The translations under genes and the position numbers were made by a program. Source: Streptomyces sp. NRRL S-87 (lineage in GTDB: Bacteria; Actinomycetota; Actinomycetes; Streptomycetales; Streptomycetaceae). Taken from it: a DNA stretch of 64,000 nt. Positions 17,141-25,365 of this stretch are shown here, one piece after another. Location of the stretch: positions 1-64,000 of the forward strand of contig NZ_JOGB01000024.1 of the NCBI RefSeq assembly GCF_000719335.1. Reading direction: 5' to 3'. The notes under the pieces are model-generated. The model did not search any database. It was not told where the DNA came from and was given only the letters and a program-made list of their open reading frames with translations. Each line of letters begins with the position of its first letter. The stretch's first letter is position 1.

Positions 17141-17364
17141 GCACGCCGCACCGCCTTCCGCAGCACCCTCCCCGCCCCACACCTGTACCTCGCTTCCCCA
17201 CCCCACACCCGAACCCCGCTTCCCCGCCCCCGCACTCCGCACCGCCCTCCCTCCCCACCCCCCACACCCGAACGCCCCTGCCCCACCCCGCATGTCCGTA
17301 CCGCCTTCCCCACCCCCCACCCCCACCCCTTCCGACATCGCCGTACGACAAACGGAGTTGCCAC
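17141..17364. other. C-rich spacer before the carrier gene
   Basis: This 224-bp spacer interrupts an otherwise tight operon. It is a pyrimidine-rich tract of CCCCACCCC and CACACCCG words with no gene or obvious hairpin. A separate promoter for the carrier gene may lie here but cannot be identified. Confidence 0.45.
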
Positions 17365-17550
17365 ATGTCCACCGCCACCCTCACCGGCGTCTGCCCCGAG
17401 TGCGAGACCGACCTGACCGTCCCCCCGGTCGTCCAGGGCGAGACGTTCTCCTGCCCCGAGTGCATGCTCACGCTCCGCGTCGAGGACGTCGAGGAAGGCC
17501 GGCTGAGCCTGTCCATGGTCGAGGTCCAGCTGCGTGACTGGGGCCAGTGA
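17365..17550 (+). CDS. lysW: LysW-type amino-group carrier protein (AmCP)
   Basis: The 61-aa acidic protein has two zinc-binding CPEC motifs (Cys10/13 and Cys30/33) and the LysW fold. LysW proteins protect and carry an amino acid through an isopeptide bond to the gamma-carboxyl of their C-terminal Glu in the conserved EDWGE tail. Here the tail reads RDWGQ: the codons are GAC TGG GGC CAG TGA, so the last residue is Gln. Either the Gln is deamidated first, or the alpha-carboxyl is used, or the family has diverged. The genes that follow are its ligase, kinase and reductase. Confidence 0.9.
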   Translation: MSTATLTGVCPECETDLTVPPVVQGETFSCPECMLTLRVEDVEEGRLSLSMVEVQLRDWGQ

Positions 17551-17551
17551 G

Positions 17552-18445
17552 ATGGCCGAGACCGCCAAGAAGGTCGTCACGAAGGTCGTGAAGAAGGTCA
17601 GGAAGGTCGCCATCGTCGCGGACCGGATCGCCTGGGAGGAGCGCGAGCTGATCCGGTCCGGCCCCGAGCACGGGCTGGACGTCGAGTGGGTCAACGACGA
17701 GTCCCTGTGCCTGGGCCACCCGGACGCCCCGTCCGTCAAGGACTACGACGCCCTGCTGGTCCGCAGCCGCAGCTACACCCGCGGCGGCCTGATCGCCTCG
17801 CTCGCCGAGGCGTCCGGGGCCCTGGTGCTCAACACCGCCGGCGCCATCCAGGCCTGCGAGAACAAGGCGGCGCTGCGCACCGTGCTGCGCACCGCCGGCG
17901 TGCCGGTGCCGGACTTCCGGCTGGTGCTGTCCCGCAAGGACTTCACCGAGGCGCTCGGCGAGATACCCGTGCCCGTCGTCCTCAAGCCGGTCTTCGGCGG
18001 CATGGGCAAGCGGGTCACCCTGATCCGCGACACCGACACCGCGCAGTCCGTGTACGACTACGTCGAGGACCTCGGGCACGCCTTCGAGCAGGCCTGCCTC
18101 GTGGAGCCGTACCTGGGCGGCGGCACCTCGGTGCGCTGCCTGGTCGTCGGCCGCGAGCTGGTCGGGGCCGCCGAGTTCGCCAGCGGCGGCACCGACTGGC
18201 GCAACAACGCCGCGCTGGGCAACAGCAGCCGCGCCGTCGCGCACGACCCCGACGTCGTCAAGATCGTCGACGGGGTGGTGGACGTCCTGGGCCCCGGCAT
18301 CTACGGGGTCGACCTCTTCCGCACGCCCGAGGGCTTCGTGGTCAACGAGGTCAACCACGCGCCCGGCTTCCGGGCCGTGGCCTCGGCCACCGGCGCGGAC
18401 GTCCCGACGGCCGTCGTCCGCCACGTCCAGGAGCTGCTCGCATGA
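17552..18445 (+). CDS. lysX: LysX-like ATP-grasp ligase for the AmCP
   Basis: This 297-aa RimK/LysX-family ligase should attach an amino acid (glutamate, aminoadipate or a derivative) to the C-terminus of the carrier. ATP-grasp features are visible: VVLKPVFGGMGKRV (P-loop-like, near residues 145-160) and GVDLFRTPEGFVVNEVNHAPGF with the metal-binding Glu and Asn. A Lys-rich N-terminal extension (MAETAKKVVTKVVKKVRK) is unusual and could bind the acidic carrier. ATG 17552 is preferred to GTG 17534, which lies inside the carrier gene. It ends in an ATGA overlap with the reductase gene. Confidence 0.88.
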   Translation: MAETAKKVVTKVVKKVRKVAIVADRIAWEERELIRSGPEHGLDVEWVNDESLCLGHPDAPSVKDYDALLVRSRSYTRGGLIASLAEASGALVLNTAGAIQACENKAALRTVLRTAGVPVPDFRLVLSRKDFTEALGEIPVPVVLKPVFGGMGKRVTLIRDTDTAQSVYDYVEDLGHAFEQACLVEPYLGGGTSVRCLVVGRELVGAAEFASGGTDWRNNAALGNSSRAVAHDPDVVKIVDGVVDVLGPGIYGVDLFRTPEGFVVNEVNHAPGFRAVASATGADVPTAVVRHVQELLA

Positions 18446-19512
18446 TCCGTGCCGGAATCGTCGGCGCCTCCGGGCTCGCCGGCGGCGAACTCATCAGACT
18501 GATCACCCAGCATCCCGACCTGGAGCTGACCTTCCTCGGCGGCTCCTCCAACATCGGCCGCCGGGTCTCCGAGATGCACCCCGGCCTGCGGCTGGACTTC
18601 GGGGGCCTGACGGTCCGGCCGGTCACGGAGGAAACCGCCGACGCGGTCGCCGACCAGGTCGACGTCCTGTTCCTGTCCACCCCGGCGCCGGTCTCGGCGG
18701 ACCTGGCGGCGCTGTTCGCCGACAAGGTGCCCGCGGTCATCGACCTCAGCGGCGCGTTCCGGATCCGCACCCCGGAACTGCACGACCGCTGGTACCCGAA
18801 GGTCAGCCGGCGTCCCGACCTCGTCGACCGCTTCGTGTACGGCGTACCGGAGCTGGTCGGCGACCGGTTCTCCGGCGCCCCGCTGATCTCGCTGCCCGGC
18901 TGCTACGCCACCTCCATGACCCTGGGGCTGGCGCCGCTGACCCTGGGCCTGGGGCTGGACCTCAGGACCGTCGTGGTGGACGGCAAGTCCGGCTCCAGCG
19001 GCGGCGGCCTGAGCCTGCGCACGGCGGACCTGCACCCGCTGCGCAACGGGGCGATCGCCCCGTACGCGCCGACCGGGCACCGGCACGCCGGTGAGGTCCG
19101 CGACTTCCTGGAGCGCGGCCGGCCCGGCTCGATCGGGACGCTGAGCATGTCGGCGTACGGCGTCTCGCACGTCCGCGGCCTGATGACCAGCAGCTACGTG
19201 TTCACGGACGACCGGGTCGAACTGCGCGAGCTGCAGCGGGCGTACCTGCGCTTCTACAAGAACAACCGGTTCGTGCGGGTGCGCCGCAACACCGAGACGC
19301 TCATCCCGGTGCCCGACCCGCAGGCGGTCCTGGGCTCCAACTACTGCGACGTGACGGTCCTGTACGACGAGGAGGACGGCCGCATCGTCGTGCTGTCCGC
19401 CCTCGACAACCTGGTCAAGGGAGCCGCGGGGCAGGCCGTGCAGGCCGCCAACCTGCGGTTCGAGCTGCCCGAGGAGACGGGCCTGACGATGCAGCCGGTG
19501 ATGCCCGTATGA
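18442..19512 (+). CDS. lysY: ArgC/LysY-like N-acyl-gamma/delta-phosphate reductase
   Basis: The 356-aa protein is an NADPH-dependent semialdehyde dehydrogenase. It has the Rossmann motif GIVGASGLAGGEL at the N-terminus, the catalytic Cys in LPGCYATSM, and the C-terminal NLVKGAAGQAVQ typical of ArgC/LysY. It should reduce the carrier-bound acyl phosphate made by the neighbouring kinase to a semialdehyde. Both ends overlap neighbours by 4 bp (ATGA), indicating tight translational coupling. Confidence 0.92.
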   Translation: MIRAGIVGASGLAGGELIRLITQHPDLELTFLGGSSNIGRRVSEMHPGLRLDFGGLTVRPVTEETADAVADQVDVLFLSTPAPVSADLAALFADKVPAVIDLSGAFRIRTPELHDRWYPKVSRRPDLVDRFVYGVPELVGDRFSGAPLISLPGCYATSMTLGLAPLTLGLGLDLRTVVVDGKSGSSGGGLSLRTADLHPLRNGAIAPYAPTGHRHAGEVRDFLERGRPGSIGTLSMSAYGVSHVRGLMTSSYVFTDDRVELRELQRAYLRFYKNNRFVRVRRNTETLIPVPDPQAVLGSNYCDVTVLYDEEDGRIVVLSALDNLVKGAAGQAVQAANLRFELPEETGLTMQPVMPV

Positions 19513-20342
19513 GCGAGACCCTGACCCGCCCCGACACGAACCTGGCGACGCTGGAGCGGACCGCACCGACCGTGGTCAAGCTCGGCGGCAGCTGCCTCGA
19601 CGCCCTCGCCGACGGCTGGTGGGACGACCTGGCCCGGCACGGGCACGAGCAGCCGCTCGTCCTCGTGCACGGCTGGTCCAAGCCCCTCAAGCGGCTCCAC
19701 CCGCGCTACAGCGAGCCGTCGGCCGTCCTGCGCGACCGGTACGGCAACCAGAGCCGGTGGACCACGCCCGAGGTCATCGCGGACATCAAGACCGTCAGCG
19801 CCGGCATGGCCGAGGACGTCTTCGCGCGGCTGGAGCGGCGCGGCATCGCGGCCGAGCGGCTGCTGGGCAGCGAGGGCCTGGTGTTCGCCGGCGAGGGCGA
19901 GCGCTGGTGGTGGCGCGACAAGCAGCTGGTCGAACTGGAGAACCTGGTCGGCCCGATCACCGGCGTGGACCCGACGGCGCTGAAGAACACCCAGCCCGGC
20001 CACGCCTACCTCGTCACCCCGCTCGCCAGGAACGCCGTCGGCCAGGAGGTCAACACCGACGCCGACCGGGCCGCGGCCGCCCTCGCCGGCGCCACCGGCG
20101 CCCGGGACCTGGTCCTGGTCACGGACGTGGCCCACCTGCTCATCGACGGCGAGCCGGTGCGCGAGATCACCGCCGAGGCGGCGGCCGCGTTCCGCGACAA
20201 GGGCGCCACCGGCGGCATGCGCAAGAAGCTGCGCGCCGCGGGCGAGGCCCTGGAGCGGGGCGTGGAGCGGGTGGTCATCGGCAGCGCGCCCGTCTCGGAC
20301 CTGCTCGCCGGCCGCACCGGCACCGTCATCACGCGAAGCTGA
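19509..20342 (+). CDS. lysZ: LysZ-like amino-acid kinase for the AmCP
   Basis: The 277-aa protein belongs to the amino-acid-kinase family of acetylglutamate kinase and LysZ. It has VVKLGGSCLD near residues 22-31, LVLVHGWSKPLK, NTDADRAAAALAGATGA and a C-terminal GGMRKKLRAAGEALERGV. It should phosphorylate the free carboxyl of the carrier-bound amino acid with ATP. It overlaps the reductase gene as ATGA. The gene order ligase-reductase-kinase is as in other AmCP operons. Confidence 0.9.
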   Translation: MSETLTRPDTNLATLERTAPTVVKLGGSCLDALADGWWDDLARHGHEQPLVLVHGWSKPLKRLHPRYSEPSAVLRDRYGNQSRWTTPEVIADIKTVSAGMAEDVFARLERRGIAAERLLGSEGLVFAGEGERWWWRDKQLVELENLVGPITGVDPTALKNTQPGHAYLVTPLARNAVGQEVNTDADRAAAALAGATGARDLVLVTDVAHLLIDGEPVREITAEAAAAFRDKGATGGMRKKLRAAGEALERGVERVVIGSAPVSDLLAGRTGTVITRS

Positions 20343-20356
20343 GGAGTGGAGAGACC

Positions 20357-20920
20357 GTGGCGAAACCCCGCGTACTCGTCGTCAACAACGGGACCCTGTC
20401 CCTGAAACAGCTGCGCACCCGCTTCGAGGAACTGGGCTCGGACACCGATGCGGTCGACGCGGCGTCCGTACCGGCCTCGCTCGGCGGCCGCTACCAGGCG
20501 ATCGTGCTGAGCGGCACCAAGGTGCGGGCCTACGACACCGACTACTACCGGCCGCTGATCGACCTGGTCATGGGCTCCGACGTGCCGGTGTACGGCATCT
20601 GCGGCGGCATGCAGATCATCGCCGTGGCCAACGGCGGCCGGCTGGCGGAGGGGCCGCAGCGGGTGGGCGGCTACGACGCCGAGGTCGACAAGACCGAGCC
20701 GCTGTTCACGTACGTCAAACCGACCGTGACCCTCTTCCACCGGCACACCCTGTACCTGCAGGAGGCCCCCGCGGGCTTCCGCTCCATCGGCCGCTCCGAG
20801 CACGCGCCCGTGGAGTTCCTGAGCTCGGACGACGGCCGGATCCTCGGCTCCCAGGCACACGTGGAGTTCCGCCGGGACGGCCTGGAGGTCCTGCGCGGCT
20901 TCGCCCAGCTCTACCAGTGA
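20357..20920 (+). CDS. Class I glutamine-amidotransferase / C26-like hydrolase
   Basis: The 187-aa single-domain protein has the nucleophile in YGICGGMQII and a C-terminal His-Glu pair in QAHVEF, so the Cys-His-Glu triad is complete. Stand-alone class I domains either supply ammonia to a partner or hydrolyse gamma-glutamyl bonds (C26 peptidases). No LysK-like M20 peptidase appears in the operon, so this protein might release the product from the carrier. Alternatively it might deamidate the carrier's terminal Gln. Both are hypotheses. GTG 20357 follows GGAGTGGAGAG. Confidence 0.8.
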   Translation: MAKPRVLVVNNGTLSLKQLRTRFEELGSDTDAVDAASVPASLGGRYQAIVLSGTKVRAYDTDYYRPLIDLVMGSDVPVYGICGGMQIIAVANGGRLAEGPQRVGGYDAEVDKTEPLFTYVKPTVTLFHRHTLYLQEAPAGFRSIGRSEHAPVEFLSSDDGRILGSQAHVEFRRDGLEVLRGFAQLYQ

Positions 20921-20970
20921 CCGCCGGCCGCCCAACCCACACACGTACACACGTACCGAAGGACTTGACC

Positions 20971-22107
20971 ATGAGTGCAGTGGAAGACACGCACGAACCC
21001 GCGTTCACCGTGCACCTGAACGGCAGCGGCGGGCCCCTCAAGGGCTGGGTGGTGGTCGACTCGCTCGTCGACGGCCTGGCCATGGGCGGTACGCGCATGA
21101 CGACGGCGGTCTCCGAGGAGGAGGTGGCCGGCCTGGCGCACGACATGACGCAGAAGTTCACCCTGGCGGGGCTGCGCATCGGCGGTGCCAAGGCCGGCAT
21201 CGTCGCCGACGCCTCCAACTCCGGGGGCGAGGGCCGGGTGGAGACGTTCCGCACCTTCGGCCGCACCGTCAAGCCGCTGCTGCACGGCGGCATCCACCTC
21301 GGCATCGACATGGGCGTCACCCCGGCCGACCGGGCGGTGTTCTTCGACACGGCCGGCTACGACCCGCGGTTCCGGCGCGGCGCCCCCGACATGCCGATCG
21401 ACTGGCGCACGTACTACGAGCCGCTGATCGACTGCACCGGCCACGGCGTCGGGGTGGCCGCGCTCACCGCCCTGGAGGCGGGCGGCCGCGGCGGCCCGGC
21501 CCGGGTCGTGGTGCAGGGCTTCGGCGCGGTGGGCCGGGCGGTGGCCCGGTTCCTGGAGGACCGCGGGCACGTGATCGTCGGCATCGCCGACGTGCAGGGC
21601 ACCCTCAGCGCCGACCGGCTGCCGGTGGCCGACCTGGTCGACATCACGGACGGCTTCGGCCGCATCGACCACTCCCGGCTCCCGGACGGCGTCACGGTCT
21701 CCACCGAGCCGGACGCCTGGCTGGACGTGGACGCCGACCTGCTGGTGCTGGCGGCGCAGAAGCACGCGCTGACCGCCGAGAACGCGCACCGGCTCAAGGC
21801 CGGCCTGGTGGTGGAGGGCGCGAACATCGCCTCCACCGATGAGGCCAGGGAGAAGGCGGCCGCCGCCGGGATCGCCCTGGTCCCGGGCGTCATCGCCAAC
21901 ATCGGCGGGGCCGCCTCGGCCGCGCTGGCGGTCACCCGGGTCGTGCCCTTCGAGCTGGCGGCGGAGGCCCGCAAGGCCTGGGTGTTCGACTGGGTCGGCG
22001 ACAAGGTCCGGCAGAACACCCGCGCCCTGCTGGAGATCGCCGCGGCCACGGCCGGCAACCCGCTGCCCGAACTGCTGGCCACCCGTCGTGGGGAACTGCT
22101 GCGATGA
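20971..22107 (+). CDS. Glu/Leu/Phe/Val-type amino-acid dehydrogenase
   Basis: This 378-aa ELFV dehydrogenase has the catalytic Lys region LRIGGAKAGIVAD near residue 70 and a Rossmann domain with VVVQGFGAVGRAVARFLEDR. GGTRM and NIGGAASAA motifs also fit. It would interconvert a 2-oxo acid and an L-amino acid using NAD(P)H and ammonia. In the operon it may aminate a chain-extended keto acid or supply glutamate. It ends in an ATGA overlap with the ligase. Confidence 0.85.
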   Translation: MSAVEDTHEPAFTVHLNGSGGPLKGWVVVDSLVDGLAMGGTRMTTAVSEEEVAGLAHDMTQKFTLAGLRIGGAKAGIVADASNSGGEGRVETFRTFGRTVKPLLHGGIHLGIDMGVTPADRAVFFDTAGYDPRFRRGAPDMPIDWRTYYEPLIDCTGHGVGVAALTALEAGGRGGPARVVVQGFGAVGRAVARFLEDRGHVIVGIADVQGTLSADRLPVADLVDITDGFGRIDHSRLPDGVTVSTEPDAWLDVDADLLVLAAQKHALTAENAHRLKAGLVVEGANIASTDEAREKAAAAGIALVPGVIANIGGAASAALAVTRVVPFELAAEARKAWVFDWVGDKVRQNTRALLEIAAATAGNPLPELLATRRGELLR

Positions 22108-23756
22108 CCACGACGACGACCTCCATCCTGGCCGCCTCCTCGGCCGCCGACCGCATGGCCGAGTACCGGCGTCGCGGCTGGTGGCGCGACGAGACCTTCC
22201 TCGACGACCTGCGCCGGCAGTCCCGCGAGCGGCCCCGCAAGCTGGCCGTCGCCGGGCGGCGCCTGGACGAGGCCCGCACCGACACCCTCGACTACGCCGA
22301 ACTGTCCCGGCTCACCGACCGGTTCGCCGGAGCGCTGCTGGAGCTGGACGTGCAGCGGGGCGACGTGGTCGCCGTACAGCTGCCCAACCGGTGGGAGATG
22401 GTGCCGCTGATGTTCGCCTGCATGGCGGTCGGCGCCGTGATCTGCCCGATCGCGCCGGTCTGCCAGGAGGACGAGCTGCGCCACCGGCTCTCCCTCACCG
22501 AGGCGAAGGTGTGCGTCACCGTGCCGGAGTGGGAGGGCTACCCGCTGGCCGGGACGGTCGCCGGGCTGCGCGACGAGCTGCCGCTGGAGCATCTGGTGGT
22601 GCTCGACGGCCAGACGCCCGAGGGCGCGGTCGACTTCCAGCAGCACTTCGTCTCCGTGCACTGGGAGAAGACCCGGGCGGCGGACCTGGAGGGTCGTCAG
22701 CTGCGGCCGGACGAGCCGTTCGTGGTGCTGTTCACCTCGGGTACGACCGGCTTCTCCAAGGGCGTGGTGCACAGCCAGAACACCGTGCACTCGGGCGTGC
22801 GCGGGTACGTGGACACCTTCCTGCTCCGCGAGGACCTCGTGGTCGCCGTCACCACCCCCCTGGTGCACTACTCCGGCTTCGGCCAGGGCGTGCTCGCCGG
22901 GGTGATGCTCGGCGGCACGGTCGCCTTCCAGGACGGCCCCGACTTCGCGGGCCTGCTGGACCTGATCGAGCGGTACGGCGCCACGCTGCTCTACGGGCCC
23001 CCGCCGACCCTTTCGGGCGTGGCGCAGGCGCAGCAGGTCGACCCGCACGACGTCTCCAGCCTGCGGCACACCGTCACGGGCGCGGCACCGGTCCTCCAGG
23101 AGCTGGTGGACGAACTGCGCACGACCTTCGGCGCCCGCACGTACTCGGTGTGGGGCATGTCGGAGTTCGGGCCGGTCACCATCAGCCGGCTGGACTACAA
23201 CCAGGACTGGGCGGCGCACAGCCACGGCCGGCCGATCGACTCCATGGAGATCCGCATCGACGTGTGCCACGACCCCACGAAGCGGGCCCCGGTGGGCCGG
23301 CTGCGGGCGCGCGGCGCGTCGCAGGCGCTCGGCTACTTCAGGCAGCAGGAGGCCTTCGACTCCGAGCTGACCGAGGACGGCTGGTTCGACACCGGCGACG
23401 TGGCGCGCGAGGACGGCCGCGGCGGCATCCGGATCCTGGGGCGGTCCCGGGACACGGTCCTGCGCGACGGGATCGTGGTCCCGATGGCCGAGCTGGAGGC
23501 GATCATCTCCCGGCACCCGAAGGTCACCGAGGCCGCGCTGGTGGGGCCGACCGGGCAGGTGGACGACCCCATCCTGGCCGTGGCCGTACCGCGCGGCGGG
23601 CGCCGGCCCTCGCTCCAGGAGATCCGGGCGCACCTGCGCGACCACGGGCAGGACCCGCGGTTCTTCCCGGAGCGGCTCGAGGTCGTGGACGCGCTGCCCA
23701 AGACCCTGACGGGCAAGGTCCGCAAGGTCGAGCTCAGGGAGCTGTACGCGGGCTGA
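22104..23756 (+). CDS. AMP-forming acyl-CoA/acyl-carrier ligase
   Basis: The 550-aa ANL-superfamily enzyme contains LFTSGTTGFSKGV (A3), SVWGMSEFGPVT (A5-like), DGWFDTGDVA (A7) and LPKTLTGKVRKVELRE, whose Lys is the A10 catalytic residue. It resembles cyclohexanecarboxylate- or medium-chain acyl-CoA ligases. It would activate a carboxylic acid as adenylate and pass it to CoA or a carrier. The acid could be the product of this operon; the sequence does not tell which. Confidence 0.85.
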   Translation: MTTTTTSILAASSAADRMAEYRRRGWWRDETFLDDLRRQSRERPRKLAVAGRRLDEARTDTLDYAELSRLTDRFAGALLELDVQRGDVVAVQLPNRWEMVPLMFACMAVGAVICPIAPVCQEDELRHRLSLTEAKVCVTVPEWEGYPLAGTVAGLRDELPLEHLVVLDGQTPEGAVDFQQHFVSVHWEKTRAADLEGRQLRPDEPFVVLFTSGTTGFSKGVVHSQNTVHSGVRGYVDTFLLREDLVVAVTTPLVHYSGFGQGVLAGVMLGGTVAFQDGPDFAGLLDLIERYGATLLYGPPPTLSGVAQAQQVDPHDVSSLRHTVTGAAPVLQELVDELRTTFGARTYSVWGMSEFGPVTISRLDYNQDWAAHSHGRPIDSMEIRIDVCHDPTKRAPVGRLRARGASQALGYFRQQEAFDSELTEDGWFDTGDVAREDGRGGIRILGRSRDTVLRDGIVVPMAELEAIISRHPKVTEAALVGPTGQVDDPILAVAVPRGGRRPSLQEIRAHLRDHGQDPRFFPERLEVVDALPKTLTGKVRKVELRELYAG

Positions 23757-23995
23757 GCCCGGCCCCGCTCCGGGCACCGCGCCCGCGTGGCGCGGGCCCG
23801 CCCGGGAGCGGCCCGCGGCCGGTCCGGCCCTCCCCCGCGGGAGCGGCCGGCCGCCGCGGGGCCGCTCCCGCACCCCGGACACCGGGGGGTGTTCCTCCCC
23901 CGTCCGCCCCCCGGTTCTCCCTTCCGTCCCTTCCATCCCTTCCGCCCCTTCCCCCTCCCGATCTCCTCCCGATCCCGCCCCGATGGAGGCCCGCA
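23757..23995. other. Spacer inside the AmCP operon
   Basis: This 239-bp spacer separates the ligase and aminotransferase genes. Its first half is GC-rich with GGGCGCGG-like words; its second half is pyrimidine-rich (CCTTCC and CCCTTCCGC words). No gene was found. Inverted GCCCGCG/CGCGGGC words near 23780-23800 may form a weak hairpin. Confidence 0.4.
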
Positions 23996-25270
23996 ATGTC
24001 CCAACCCGCGCCGGTGACCATGTCGGCGACCCTCGCCGCCGACGAGGAGCTGGAGCGCCGGCGCCGTGCCGGGGAGCGGGTCCTGTCGCTCGCGAGCGGC
24101 GAGATCGGGCTGCCGGTGCTGCCGGAGCTGCGGACCCGGCTCGCCGCGGCGGCCGACCGCAACGCGTACGGCCCCGTCGCCGGCAGCCCGGAGCTGCGGG
24201 CGGCCGCGGCCGGCTACTGGGGGCGGCGCGGCCTGCCCGTCGACCCCTCCCTCGTGGTGTGCGGGCCGGGCACCAAGCCGCTGCTGTTCGCGCTGATGCT
24301 GGCGGTCGGCGGCGACGTGGTGGTCCCGGTGCCCAGCTGGGTCAGCTACGCGGCGCAGGCCGCGCTGGCCGGGGGCCGGGCGCTGCCGGTGCCGGTCCGG
24401 CCGGGCGAGGGCGGCGTACCGGACCCGGACCTGCTGCGGGCGGCGGTGGCGCGGGCCCGGGCGGCCGGTCGGCATCCGCGCAGCGTGGTGGTGACCCTGC
24501 CCGACAACCCCACCGGCACCGTCGCCGGGCCCGGCACCGTGCAGCGGCTGGCCGAGGCGGCGCGGGAGCTGAACCTGCTCGTGATCTCCGACGAGATCTA
24601 CTGCGACCTGGCCTTCGACCCGGCGGACCGGGCGGTCTCCCCCGCCGTGTTCGCGCCCGAGCGGACCGTGGTGACCACCGGGCTGACCAAGAACCTGGGC
24701 CTGGGCGGCTGGCGCATGGGAGTGGCCCGGCTCCCCGACAGCCCGCTCGGCCGCGAGACCCGCACCCGGCTGACCGGGATCGCCAGCCAGGTGTGGTCGA
24801 GCACCGCGGCGCCGGTCCAGGCGGCCGCCGCGTACGCGTTCGGCGAGCCGCCCGAGGTGGTGGAGCGGGTGGCCGCCTCGGTACGGCTGCACGCGGCGGT
24901 GGCCCGGGCGGTGGCCGAGCGGTTCACGGCCGTCGGCGCGCTCCTCGCCCCGGTCGTGGCGACCTGCTACCTCTACCCCGACTTCGAGCCGCTGCGCGAG
25001 CGGCTGGCCCGGGTCCACGGGGTGCACTGCGGCGGGCAGCTCGCCGCTCTGTTCGCCGAGCGGTACGGGGTGGGGCTGCTGCCCGGCAGCGCCTTCGGCG
25101 AGGCGTCGGAGTCGCTGCGCGTCCGGGCCGCAACCAGCCGGCTGTACGGCGACACGGAGGCCGAGCGGACCGCCGCGCTGGCTGCGCCCGACCCGCTCGC
25201 CCTGCCCTGGATCAGGGCGTCCGTGGAGCGCGTCGGCGAGGTGCTGGCCGACCTCAGGGCCGCCCCGTAG
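23996..25270 (+). CDS. PLP-dependent aminotransferase, class I/II
   Basis: The 424-aa protein has fold-type I features: YGPVAGSPELRAA near residue 55, the LPDNPTGTV motif, SDEIYCDLAF with the pyridine-binding Asp and Tyr, and TTGLTKNLGLGGWRMG, whose Lys forms the Schiff base. It would transfer an amino group between an amino acid and a keto acid. The presence of both an aminotransferase and an amino-acid dehydrogenase suggests that the product carries more than one new amino group or that Glu is recycled. Confidence 0.87.
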   Translation: MSQPAPVTMSATLAADEELERRRRAGERVLSLASGEIGLPVLPELRTRLAAAADRNAYGPVAGSPELRAAAAGYWGRRGLPVDPSLVVCGPGTKPLLFALMLAVGGDVVVPVPSWVSYAAQAALAGGRALPVPVRPGEGGVPDPDLLRAAVARARAAGRHPRSVVVTLPDNPTGTVAGPGTVQRLAEAARELNLLVISDEIYCDLAFDPADRAVSPAVFAPERTVVTTGLTKNLGLGGWRMGVARLPDSPLGRETRTRLTGIASQVWSSTAAPVQAAAAYAFGEPPEVVERVAASVRLHAAVARAVAERFTAVGALLAPVVATCYLYPDFEPLRERLARVHGVHCGGQLAALFAERYGVGLLPGSAFGEASESLRVRAATSRLYGDTEAERTAALAAPDPLALPWIRASVERVGEVLADLRAAP

Positions 25271-25365
25271 GCGCGCCTCCCGACCCCTGCGCGCCCTGCG
25301 CCGCGTCCGCAGGTCCTCAGATCTTCACGTCCCCCCTTTCGTCCCCGACCCAGGAGGTCCGGCCC

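Noticed and set aside
17365..20342. Primary lysine or arginine biosynthesis
   Set aside because: Streptomyces make lysine by the diaminopimelate route and arginine with free acetyl intermediates. The operon also has ligase, aldolase and FAH genes, and the carrier tail is abnormal.
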